A DNA stretch of 33,337 nucleotides from NCBI GenBank assembly GCA_016938035.1, contig JAFGVK010000071.1, positions 1 to 33,337 of the forward strand, given 5' to 3'. A program made the translations under genes and the position numbers. The notes under the pieces are model-generated. The model was not told where the DNA came from. It did no database searches and saw only the letters and a program-made list of their open reading frames with translations. Source of the DNA: Deltaproteobacteria bacterium. Its GTDB lineage: Bacteria > Myxococcota_A > UBA796 > GCA-2862545. Positions 26,265-33,337 of the stretch are shown in pieces. Each line of letters begins with the position of its first letter. The stretch's first letter is position 1.

Positions 26265-29200
26265 CTATCCGCCCTGCGTCAGCGAGAGCACCCACCCCAC
26301 CAGGACCCGCAGGGGCGCCGCGTCCTCATCGCTCACCGAGAGCGCGGCGCAGGCCCGCTGGTGCACCTCGCCTTCGCTGAGCACCTGGCGCTCGTCGAGA
26401 CACCCCAGCCCGATCAGGTGATCGCGCAGCCGCTCGGCGTTGGCTGCCCGGAAGCGAGGCAAGCCCGCCACCCCGTCCAGCAGCGCCCCGGCGTCGCCCC
26501 CCACCTCGACGAGAAGGGCTAGGACCCGCTCCTGGAAGGCCGCGGTCACCGCCTCGCTCTCCACGACCTGCTCCCAGCCAACCCGCGTCCCCCTGCCCCG
26601 CCGGACCAGGTCCAGCACCACGGTCAGCTCGCGCAGGCGCCGGCGCGCACCCCGCACCAGCGCCTCGCCCAGGGCCTCCTCCTGCGGCGCCGCCGCCAAC
26701 GAGCCGAGGGTCGAGATGCCGCGCCGCCGGCAGCGCACCACGCCCGCGCCGTCATCATAGAGGGCGAAGGCTAGATCCCAGGCCCCCGCAGGGAGCTCCA
26801 GGGCGGGGGGCCTGGCCCCAAGGCGGGCGGCGAGCTCCGCCGCGCTCAGGCCCTCTGGGTCAGGGTACACCGGTGACATCGGGATCTCGGGAGCAGGACC
26901 CGCCCACTCCCAGGGCGCGGACGAGGGCACGGAGCGCACCGTGACCAGCCCCTCGCCTCCCAGCCGCACCCACGCGGCGGCCTCCTCAGGATCGGCGGTG
27001 GCGTAGAAGATCTGCCGCCCCCCCTCGGCCACCTGGAGCAGCGCCCGGCCCACCGCCTCGAAGCGCTCGGGATCGGCGGTGGACAGCAGCTCGTCCAGGA
27101 ACAGGGGCAGGGGCGCCCCGCCGCCCTCCAGAGCCTCCAGCGCCGCGAGCCTGGCCGCCAGCAGGAGCTGCACCCTGGTCGCGTCCGAGAGGGCCTCCAG
27201 GCCCCTGGCCCGCTGATCCTCCGCGTCTACCGCGATCAGCGCCCCCCCCTGCCCCACCTCAAGCTGGTACCGCCCTCTGGAGAACAGCGCCAGCCAGCGC
27301 CGCGCCCTCCGCAGCAGCGGGGGCGCCTCACGGGCGGTGACCTCAGTGAGGAGCCAGCGCGCCAGCGCCCCACCCGCGTCACGCACCGCGGCCTCCCGCC
27401 GGGCATCGATCATCGCGGCCTCGCGCTGAGCGAGGGTGGAGCGCGCCTCGCGCACCCCGCGCCCCTCCGACGCCCGGCGCAGGTCGCCCTCCAGCGACTC
27501 CAGCTCCCGCGCGAGCGCTTCCAGCCGCTCGCCCTCGGCGCGGAGGCGCGCGCCCTCCACCACCAGGGCCTCCTCATCGAGCCCGAGCAGCGCCGGGTGG
27601 TCGGCCAGCAGCGCGGTGAGGCGCTGCGCCCGCTCCGCCGCAGGGACCCGGCGGTGGACCAGCGCCCTTCGGCCCGCCGCCTGGTCCCTCCGCGCCTCCA
27701 GCGCATCCAGCGCCCCAGCGCTCACCCCAGCGCGGGCGAAGATCTCCGTCCACCGCTGCTGCGCCACCCCCCGGCGCCTGGTCGCGGCGCGCACCGCCTC
27801 GTCGGCGGAGCGGAGGCTCTCGCGGATCGCCGCGGACTGCGCCAGGCGGTCCTCGGTCTGGCGCAGCAGGGCCGAGGCGTGGGCGAGCTCCTCCGGACTC
27901 TCCCCCACCCCGAGCAGCCCCCCCAGCGCCGCGAGCCCGCGCGACAGCTCGCGCTCCCCGGAGGCCACCCTGGCGCGCGCCATCCGCGCCGCCTCCTCGG
28001 CCGCCCGCAGGGACTCCAGCACCCGCACCTGCTGCACCAACGCCGCGTCGGCGAGGTCAGGAGCGAGCCGGCTCCGCGACAACAGCGACCGCACCGCGCT
28101 CTCGGCGGCATCGAGCCGAGCCTGCGCGCGCGCGGTCAGCGCACGGGCTTCGGCCCTGCGGACCTCCAGCCGCGCCGCCTCGCGGGCCGCGATCAGCTCC
28201 ACCTCCAGCGACACCAGGCGCTCATGGGCTTGGTCCCACCGAGCGGGGGGCTCCACCCCCTCGGGCCACTGGCTGCGCGCGCGCCGCCGCGCCGCCGCGC
28301 CGCGCCTCAGGGCCCACAGCCCCCACCCCGCCGCCGCCGCCCAGGCAGGGGCCAGGGCCAACCCGATCAGGCCCGTCGCGCCCCAAGCCAACAGGGCGAT
28401 CAGCAGGCCCAGCGGCGCCAGGACCACCCCCAGCCACAGGGGCCAAGGGGCGGGGAGGTGGGCGGGCCAGGCCCGCAGCAGCTCCACCGCCTGAGCGAGG
28501 CGCTCGGGGGAGAGGACTGGGGCGAGGCCCCCCGCGAGCGCCTCCTCCTCCGCCCGGGCCGCCCTCAGCCCCTCGCGGGCCTCCGCCCGGGAGAACACCG
28601 CCCCCTCCAGCGGAGCCAGATCTGCGGGGAGCAGCCCCCCGCCCCCCAACCAGCGCAGGGTCAGGGCCGCCTCCGCGGCCTCGGCGGCCTCCGCCGCGCC
28701 GCGCTCCGCCGCCAGCGGCGCGGCGCGCAGGGCCTCCAGCAGCTCCCGAGCCCTGAGCACCTGAGGCTCCTCCCCAGCGGGCCCCAGCGCCACGAGCTGC
28801 TCCCGCAGGCGATCCGCCTCGCCCCTCGCGGCCGCGCGCTCGTCCTCTGCCTCCACCACCGCCGCCGCCGCTTGCCTCGCCTCGTCGAGCACCGCCTCGG
28901 GCACGTCTCCCTCGGGGAGCGCGGCCAGCGCTGCGTCGACTGCGGCCAGCTCCCGCAGCACCTGGGCGCGCTCCACCGCGAGGTCTACCGCCGGCAGCGC
29001 CCTCGCCGCGCCCTTTGCGCGCTCCAGGGCCTCGCGCAGGTCCACCTCGGTCGCCTGGCGCTCCGCCAGAGCGTCTGCCAGGGCCAGGGCCCGCTCCACC
29101 TCGGCGGCTGCCTCGCTGTGGGCCCGGAGCTGCGCGGGGGTGGGGCCCCTGCTCGGGCTCAAGCGCTGCACCTCGCCGTACAGGTCCACCCCCCCGTAGA

Positions 29201-29573
29201 GGGCGCGCTCCACCCCCCTCCCGATCTCGCGGTCCACACCCTGGTCCGCGCGCAGCAGCTCCCTCAGCGACAGGGTCCAGCGCTCCCTGCCCCCGGCCGG
29301 CACCGACGGCGGGGGGCCGTCCCACCGGACCGCGCCCCCGAACAGCAGCCCGGTGCGCACGGCTCCATCGGGGAGGCGCCACCGCGACCGAACCTCCAGC
29401 GGGGGCTGGGACGGATCGGGCCACAGGGTCTCGCGCAGGGCCCTGCCCAGCGTCGACTTACCCGCGCCGTTAGGCCCCAGGAGCACGGTGACAGCGGCCC
29501 CTAGCCCCTCAAGCACCAGGGGCTCGCGCACCCCCTCCCCGCTCAGGACCCACAGGCCCTCCAGCCGGCTCAT
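26265..29573 (-). CDS. YhaN-like (SbcC/Rad50-related) ATPase with membrane segment and C-terminal extension
   Basis: A 1102-residue AAA-type ATPase. Walker A GPNGAGKST is at 33-41. Long coiled-coil regions of Ala, Glu, Arg and Leu heptads span about 150-370 and 430-760. Two hydrophobic helices (about 378-397 and 400-422) sit between them, as in B. subtilis YhaN. The signature-like LSDATRVQLLLA lies near 795 and Walker B LPLFLDE at about 822-828 (D827, E828). The C-terminal 224 residues (about 879-1102) have no counterpart in YhaN as I know it. They include a helix-hairpin-helix-like segment (VAGLPRFRAANAERLRDHLIGLG). ATG at 29573 has GGAGG upstream and overlaps the metallophosphoesterase stop (ATGA). 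It probably forms a membrane-associated nuclease complex with the gene before it. Confidence 0.88.
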   Translation of the reverse strand: MSRLEGLWVLSGEGVREPLVLEGLGAAVTVLLGPNGAGKSTLGRALRETLWPDPSQPPLEVRSRWRLPDGAVRTGLLFGGAVRWDGPPPSVPAGGRERWTLSLRELLRADQGVDREIGRGVERALYGGVDLYGEVQRLSPSRGPTPAQLRAHSEAAAEVERALALADALAERQATEVDLREALERAKGAARALPAVDLAVERAQVLRELAAVDAALAALPEGDVPEAVLDEARQAAAAVVEAEDERAAARGEADRLREQLVALGPAGEEPQVLRARELLEALRAAPLAAERGAAEAAEAAEAALTLRWLGGGGLLPADLAPLEGAVFSRAEAREGLRAARAEEEALAGGLAPVLSPERLAQAVELLRAWPAHLPAPWPLWLGVVLAPLGLLIALLAWGATGLIGLALAPAWAAAAGWGLWALRRGAAARRRARSQWPEGVEPPARWDQAHERLVSLEVELIAAREAARLEVRRAEARALTARAQARLDAAESAVRSLLSRSRLAPDLADAALVQQVRVLESLRAAEEAARMARARVASGERELSRGLAALGGLLGVGESPEELAHASALLRQTEDRLAQSAAIRESLRSADEAVRAATRRRGVAQQRWTEIFARAGVSAGALDALEARRDQAAGRRALVHRRVPAAERAQRLTALLADHPALLGLDEEALVVEGARLRAEGERLEALARELESLEGDLRRASEGRGVREARSTLAQREAAMIDARREAAVRDAGGALARWLLTEVTAREAPPLLRRARRWLALFSRGRYQLEVGQGGALIAVDAEDQRARGLEALSDATRVQLLLAARLAALEALEGGGAPLPLFLDELLSTADPERFEAVGRALLQVAEGGRQIFYATADPEEAAAWVRLGGEGLVTVRSVPSSAPWEWAGPAPEIPMSPVYPDPEGLSAAELAARLGARPPALELPAGAWDLAFALYDDGAGVVRCRRRGISTLGSLAAAPQEEALGEALVRGARRRLRELTVVLDLVRRGRGTRVGWEQVVESEAVTAAFQERVLALLVEVGGDAGALLDGVAGLPRFRAANAERLRDHLIGLGCLDERQVLSEGEVHQRACAALSVSDEDAAPLRVLVGWVLSLTQGG

Positions 29574-30805
29574 CGCACCTCCTCCAGCTGTGCCAGCAGG
29601 CGGTCCAGCATCCTCCGGCCAGCCTCTAGCAGCAGCTCGCGGTCCCCGGGGAGCGGGGCCTCCTCCACCTGCCTCGGCCAGCGCCGCGCCGCCCCCAAGG
29701 TGAGGTCCAGGCCCTCTGGCAGCGGCCCTCCCCCCTCCAGTCGCTCCAGCAGCCCCGCCAGCACCCCGATCGGCCCCCCGATGCGGGCCAGCTCTGCCAG
29801 CGGGCGGCGGGTGCTGGTGTGGTCCTCCACCGCCACCACCGCCACCGCGGGCCGGCCGGGCAGCAGCAGGCGCTCCGGGCTCAGGGCCTCCCACCAGCCC
29901 GGCTGCGCCCTGCCCAGCGGGCTGCCCTCCAGGCGCACCGAGCAGGCGATCAGGTCCACCCGCGGCGGGGCCTCGGCCCTCGCTCCCACCAGGCGGTCGA
30001 GCAGCGCCTCCCCGAGCGCCTCCGCGGTGGGCTCCACCCCGGTCAGGTCCACCGACAGCGGGCGCCACAGCACCGGACCCAGCGCAAGCTGCCGCGCCGA
30101 CAGCCGCCCCCTGCCCCGCACCTCTACCAGCCACGGGCCCCGGAGGCCGGGCTCCCCACGGTCCAGCCCCACCAAGCTGCCCAGGTAGCCCACCGGCCTG
30201 GACACGCTGAGCGCCCCCGGCTGGTGGACGTGGCCCAGCAGCCACCCGTCTACCGGGACGCGCTCCAGCGCCCTCGTTGAGAGCGGCGCGTACGAGCTCT
30301 CAGCGGCGTCGAGGTCCCCGTGGACCACCCCCAGCACCGCCTCCTCCTCTGCCCGCCCCTCCAGGGCGGCGGCCAGGCTCGGGAGCCCCAGGGGGCTCTC
30401 GCGCACCACCCTGGTAGGGAAGGACCACCCCAGCAGCGACACCCGCCCCGCGCCGGGCACCGCGACCCGCTCCCAGATCCCTCCTGCCCCCAGCAGGCGA
30501 AAGCCCTCCACCCGCGCGGCCAGCCTGGGGAGCACGTCGCCGTCGTGGTTCCCCGCCACCGCGTACAGCGCGATCCCCGCCCCGCTCAGGCGGCGAGCCG
30601 CCCGCTCCAGGACGCCGAAGGCCTCGAACCTGTCGCGGGGCTCGTCCACCACGTCCCCCGCCAGCACCACCGCCTCCACCCGCCGGGCGATCGCCTCGTC
30701 CACCAGGCGGATCAGCGCCACCTCAGGCCCGTAGTCGGCGGGGATCAGCCCACTCGCAGCCAGGCGGTGCGGCGAGCGCCCGAGGTGAATATCACCAGAG
30801 AACAT
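29570..30805 (-). CDS. YhaO/SbcD-like metallophosphoesterase
   Basis: A 411-residue calcineurin-like phosphoesterase. Metal-site motifs are GDIHLG (D5, H7), GDVVDE (D51), GNHD (N86, H87, D88), VVHGD (H162) and GHVH (H192, H194), all present, so it should be an active nuclease subunit of the Mre11/SbcD type with two divalent metals. The C-terminal half (about 200-411) lacks a clear named domain and has Leu/Arg-rich helices, likely contacting the ATPase. ATG at 30805 is chosen because the promoter at 30850-30877 gives an RNA start near 30840, leaving too little leader for the GTG at 30835. No strong Shine-Dalgarno is seen. The next gene is translationally coupled. Confidence 0.9.
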   Translation of the reverse strand: MFSGDIHLGRSPHRLAASGLIPADYGPEVALIRLVDEAIARRVEAVVLAGDVVDEPRDRFEAFGVLERAARRLSGAGIALYAVAGNHDGDVLPRLAARVEGFRLLGAGGIWERVAVPGAGRVSLLGWSFPTRVVRESPLGLPSLAAALEGRAEEEAVLGVVHGDLDAAESSYAPLSTRALERVPVDGWLLGHVHQPGALSVSRPVGYLGSLVGLDRGEPGLRGPWLVEVRGRGRLSARQLALGPVLWRPLSVDLTGVEPTAEALGEALLDRLVGARAEAPPRVDLIACSVRLEGSPLGRAQPGWWEALSPERLLLPGRPAVAVVAVEDHTSTRRPLAELARIGGPIGVLAGLLERLEGGGPLPEGLDLTLGAARRWPRQVEEAPLPGDRELLLEAGRRMLDRLLAQLEEVR

Positions 30806-30849
30806 CAGTGAAACGGACACCAGACACACCTGCACATTCGTTCAGTGAT

Positions 30850-30877
30850 AGTGTAGCAACTGTCCTCGCCCTGTCAA
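30850..30877 (-). promoter_or_regulatory. Promoter of the YhaO-YhaN-like operon
   Basis: Minus-strand TTGACA (perfect -35, 30872-30877), 16-base spacer, TACACT (-10, 4 of 6, 30850-30855). The inferred RNA start is about 35 bases before the ATG at 30805. The plus-strand word TCAGTGA occurs at 30805-30811 and 30842-30848, flanking the transcription start, and might be an operator. Confidence 0.6.
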
Positions 30878-30898
30878 GCCCTCTACCCCGGAGCCCCC

Positions 30899-32683
30899 AT
30901 GTCCCCTCAGGACGCCCCCAGGACGCGACGCGCAGGCGCCCTGCGGGGCTTCGTCGCCGCGGGGCTGCCGGGCCTGCTCGCCGCGCTCTACGCCGAGCAG
31001 TTCAACCACGCCTTCATCGACGATCCCTACACCCTGTGGCTGGTGCTGCTGGCCCTGCCAGGGCTGGTCGGGGCCGCGGTGGGAGCGCTGGTTCGGGGGC
31101 GCGAGGACCACTGGCCCCTCTCCGGCGCGCTCACCTCCGCCGCGGTGCTGGTCGGGCTCTCGGTAGACGACGGCCTCAGGCAGCTCCCAGAGCTCGAGCT
31201 GGTGGTGGTGGGGCTGGACGGCGCCACCTGGGACCGCATCGATCCGATGATCGCCGCGGGGGAGCTCCCGCACCTCGCCATGCTCCGGGAGCAGGGCGCC
31301 ACCGGCACCATGCTCGCCCACGAGCCCATGTTCTCGCCCCTGCTCTGGACCACCCTCGCCACAGGGGTCCCGCCGGAGGTCCACGGGGTCCGCGGCTTTC
31401 GAGTCCACGCCGACCACTGCAGGGTGCCGCGCTTCTACGACATCGCCGAGGCCAGCGGGCGCCGGATCGGCGTCTATAAGTGGCTGGTGAGCTGGCCTCC
31501 CCGGGAGCTGATCCACGGCGGCTTCCTGGTTCCTGGGTGGCTCGCCCCCAGCCCCGAGACCACCCCGCCCTCCCTGTCCTTCGTCAAGGAGCTGGAGCTC
31601 TCGCGCCGCCTCGCCAGAAGGCGCGTCGCCGCCCGGCGCTCCACCGCCGCGCTCGCCTGGGAGGGCGTGCGCCAGGGGCTCCGCTGGTCCACCCTGCGAG
31701 ACGCGGGGTTGTGGTGGCTCCGGGAGCGGCTCACCCACCCCGACCCCGACGCCCGCCTGGCGGCCCTCCAGCTGCTCCGCGTCCAGATCGACCGCGACGT
31801 GTTTGTCGCGCAGCTCCAGCGCGAGCGCCCCGCGGTGGCCACCTTCACCGACTACGCCACCGACGCGCTGGGCCACAGGTTCTGGCGCGAGCTTGCACCG
31901 GAGCAGTTCCCCGACGCCGACCCCGCGCGGGTGCGGCGCTACGGGTGGGTGATCCCCCAGGCCTATCGGCAGGGCGACGCGGTGATCGGCGAGCTGCTCG
32001 CCCTGCTCCCCCCAGGGGGCCGGCTGCTGATCGCGTCGGACCACGGCTTCCAGGCGGTGCGCGACCTGGCCGGCGTCGCCCCGCGGACCGATCGGCTGGA
32101 GGCGCTGCTGCCCGCCGCGGTGGGGCAGGTGCAGGTGGCGCGGATGGGCACCAGGATCACCCTCACCCTCACCGGGGAGGACCCCGAGGCGCAGCGGGTG
32201 GCGGTAGAGGCCTGGCTCGCGGGGACCACCAGGGGCGACGCGCCGCTCTATCGCTGGGAGGCGGTGGAGGGGGTACCGGACACCCTAGCCCTCGATCTCC
32301 TCGACGCCAGCGCCACCTCGGACGAGCTGCGGGACGGGCGGGTGCGGGGGGAGCCGCTCGCGGACTGGGTCCACCCCTTCGAGAACCACACGGGCGAGCA
32401 CGAGGCCCACGGGGTGTTCGCCGCCTACGGCCCGGGCGTGACCCCTGGCGCGAGGGTGGCGATCGACGCCCTGGACTTCGCGCCCACCGCCCTCGCGGCC
32501 CTGGGCCTCGCGCCGGATCTGGCGATGACCGGCGCGCCCCCGGCGGGGGTGTGGCCCGCCGCCGGACCCGCGGTGGACTGGAGCGGGGTGCGGACCGACC
32601 TGCGCTACCCCGACGCCGAGCTGCAAGGTGACGTCCCCGAGGCGCTGCTCCAGGCGCTGGGCTACCTGGACCCGGCCCCCTAG
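30899..32683 (+). CDS. Membrane-anchored AlkP-superfamily phosphohydrolase/phosphomutase (COG3379-like)
   Basis: A 594-residue protein with two or three hydrophobic N-terminal segments (about 17-31, 45-66, 77-90) and a catalytic domain from about residue 99. The domain has LVVVGLDGATWD (102-112, metal Asp D107), FSPLLWTTLATG (145-156, with a Thr nucleophile candidate), a central Ala/Arg/Leu-rich helical insert, LLIASDHGFQAV, and ENHTGEHEAHGVFAAYGPG near the C-terminus. The last motifs supply the His and Asp metal ligands. Members act on phosphodiester or phosphomonoester substrates. The ATG at 30899 has GGAG five bases upstream. It is divergent from the YhaO-like gene, sharing a 93-bp control region. 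Substrate unknown. Confidence 0.88.
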   Translation: MSPQDAPRTRRAGALRGFVAAGLPGLLAALYAEQFNHAFIDDPYTLWLVLLALPGLVGAAVGALVRGREDHWPLSGALTSAAVLVGLSVDDGLRQLPELELVVVGLDGATWDRIDPMIAAGELPHLAMLREQGATGTMLAHEPMFSPLLWTTLATGVPPEVHGVRGFRVHADHCRVPRFYDIAEASGRRIGVYKWLVSWPPRELIHGGFLVPGWLAPSPETTPPSLSFVKELELSRRLARRRVAARRSTAALAWEGVRQGLRWSTLRDAGLWWLRERLTHPDPDARLAALQLLRVQIDRDVFVAQLQRERPAVATFTDYATDALGHRFWRELAPEQFPDADPARVRRYGWVIPQAYRQGDAVIGELLALLPPGGRLLIASDHGFQAVRDLAGVAPRTDRLEALLPAAVGQVQVARMGTRITLTLTGEDPEAQRVAVEAWLAGTTRGDAPLYRWEAVEGVPDTLALDLLDASATSDELRDGRVRGEPLADWVHPFENHTGEHEAHGVFAAYGPGVTPGARVAIDALDFAPTALAALGLAPDLAMTGAPPAGVWPAAGPAVDWSGVRTDLRYPDAELQGDVPEALLQALGYLDPAP

Positions 32684-32801
32684 GGCGGGCTCTGAACATC
32701 GTTTGGCCCACGGTCTGCTCACCGCTTGCCGTGCTGGCCGAGGGAGAGGGCACTGCCAGCGCGCTGAACTCCGAATTACCGACGGCCCTAGGGCCGCCGC
32801 C

Positions 32802-32821
32802 AAGGGGGCTTCGCCCTCCTT
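32802..32821. repeat. REP-like hairpin, second copy
   Basis: Seven-pair stem with the core GGGGGC-TTC-GCCCTC (32804-32818). The core matches the hairpin at 8508-8522 outside the loop, including the G-T pair at the same place. It lies about 120 bases after the phosphohydrolase stop and next to a 14-bp palindrome. Confidence 0.5.
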
Positions 32822-32878
32822 CGTGTCCCCCGTTGGGGTCGGGGACTGCGTCCCCCCCCTGCTGCGGGCTTGCCGCCC

Positions 32879-32967
32879 CCTCTCCCCCTGCGTGATCAGG
32901 CGCTGCGTCCGCGAGGCGATCGCGGCGCGAGACGCCCAGCCTCTCCCCCTGCGTGATCAGGCGCTGC
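32879..32967. repeat. 28-bp direct repeat pair
   Basis: Two exact 28-base copies (32879-32906 and 32940-32967) separated by 33 bases. The repeated sequence includes CTGCGTGATCAGGCGCTGC. Only two copies are present and the spacer is different in composition, so this is not a CRISPR array as seen here. Confidence 0.85.
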
Positions 32968-33337
32968 CCCTAGTGCCGGAGCCCCCCCATGCCCCGCTCG
33001 GGCGGGGCGATGATCAAGGCCCTAGCGCCGCGATCAGCCACCCCTCCCGTCGTCCGTCAGGGGGTCTCTCGGCGTTGGGTCCGCCCGTCGTCCCTCACAG
33101 GCTCCATCGGGGTGGATCGTCGTTTCGCCCAAGGGAGTCACCCTGTGGGCCTCTGGCACGGGCGCGGCGCCCGACCGCGCAGGGAGACTCGGTGGGTGGA
33201 GCGTTGCCTTGGTGTGAGGGATCGGAAATTACCAGGCGGCTGTTGAGGGACAGGGCAATCGCAAAGTCACGCTAGGGTGTGAATCCAAAACGACAAGTGT
33301 ACCAAATACGCTCCGATAGGATCGGATGATGTCGAAG

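Larger units (their letters stand above)
32684..33337. other. Gene-free stretch to the window edge, with structured repeats
   Basis: No coding region supported. The segment holds a perfect 14-bp palindrome CGGCCCTAGGGCCG (32783-32796), a hairpin (32802-32821), GTCCCC/GGGGAC arms (32825-32846), a 28-bp direct repeat and 11-bp inverted arms GATCGCGGCGC/GCGCCGCGATC (32918-32928 and 33025-33035). The last 110 bases become AT-rich and contain CGATAGGAT at 33314-33322, probably a control region of a gene beyond the edge. Confidence 0.55.

Noticed and set aside
25345..26295. Minus-strand 316-codon frame after tRNA-Leu
   Set aside because: No domain, unlike real genes in composition, and it overlaps the end of the YhaN-like gene.
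29574..30245. Extension of the YhaN-like frame upstream of 29573
   Set aside because: Lies inside the metallophosphoesterase gene; Gly/Ala/Arg low complexity, and a good Shine-Dalgarno precedes 29573.
32879..32967. CRISPR array
   Set aside because: Only two copies, no regular series of spacers and no cas genes in the window.
32628..33275. Plus-strand 215-codon frame at the right end
   Set aside because: Starts within the phosphohydrolase gene, runs through the palindrome, hairpins and direct repeats, and shows no domain.

Overview
This window is very GC-rich and densely coded on both strands. Its gene content points to a Myxococcota-like (formerly Deltaproteobacteria) bacterium. The main reasons are a MopE-type metal-binding motif with GLUG repeats, two OmpA-family proteins with thrombospondin type 3 calcium-binding repeats, an FG-GAP lipoprotein, an Asp/Thr-repeat lipoprotein, PKD-type lipoproteins and small Cys-rich lipoproteins. 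This assignment is inferred from gene families only; there is no rRNA or marker gene in the window to confirm it.

Layout. 1-1.7 kb: 3' end of a secreted MopE/GLUG-repeat protein. 1.7-6.2 kb: a minus-strand run of hutI (histidine degradation), a four-helix membrane protein, a YgiQ-family radical SAM protein and rluE (23S rRNA pseudouridine synthase); two of these use TTG starts fixed by strong Shine-Dalgarno sites. 6.3-8.4 kb: an Asp/Thr-repeat lipoprotein and two tandem paralogues of an unrecognised secreted family. 8.6-11.2 kb: an FG-GAP lipoprotein and a plant/cyanobacterial-type ADP-glucose pyrophosphorylase (glgC), divergent with overlapping 5' ends. 11.3-15.0 kb: a PD-(D/E)XK nuclease fused to an XPD/Rad3-type iron-sulfur helicase, translationally coupled to a patatin-like phospholipase. 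15.3-20.5 kb: two OmpA/TSP3 outer-membrane proteins with a Tat lipoprotein coupled to the first. 20.8-22.2 kb: two small Cys-rich lipoproteins and a HEAT-repeat protein. 22.4-25.0 kb: two tandem PKD-repeat lipoproteins. 25.1-25.2 kb: tRNA-Leu(CAG) with its own promoter and terminator, followed by about 1 kb with no gene I can support. 26.3-30.8 kb: a YhaN/YhaO-like (SbcCD-related) ATPase and metallophosphoesterase pair with a good sigma-70-type promoter. 30.9-32.7 kb: a divergent membrane-anchored AlkP-superfamily phosphohydrolase. 32.7 kb to the end: gene-free sequence with a 28-bp direct repeat, hairpins and palindromes.

Most genes fall into two themes. One is cell-envelope or surface proteins, often in tandem paralogous pairs. 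The other is nucleic-acid processing (helicase-nuclease, SbcCD-like pair, RNA modification). The most interesting units for follow-up are the nuclease-helicase/patatin operon, the YhaN-like ATPase with a 224-residue C-terminal extension, the unnamed tandem secreted family at 7.2-8.4 kb, and a REP-like hairpin found in two separate intergenic regions with the same internal G-T mismatch.
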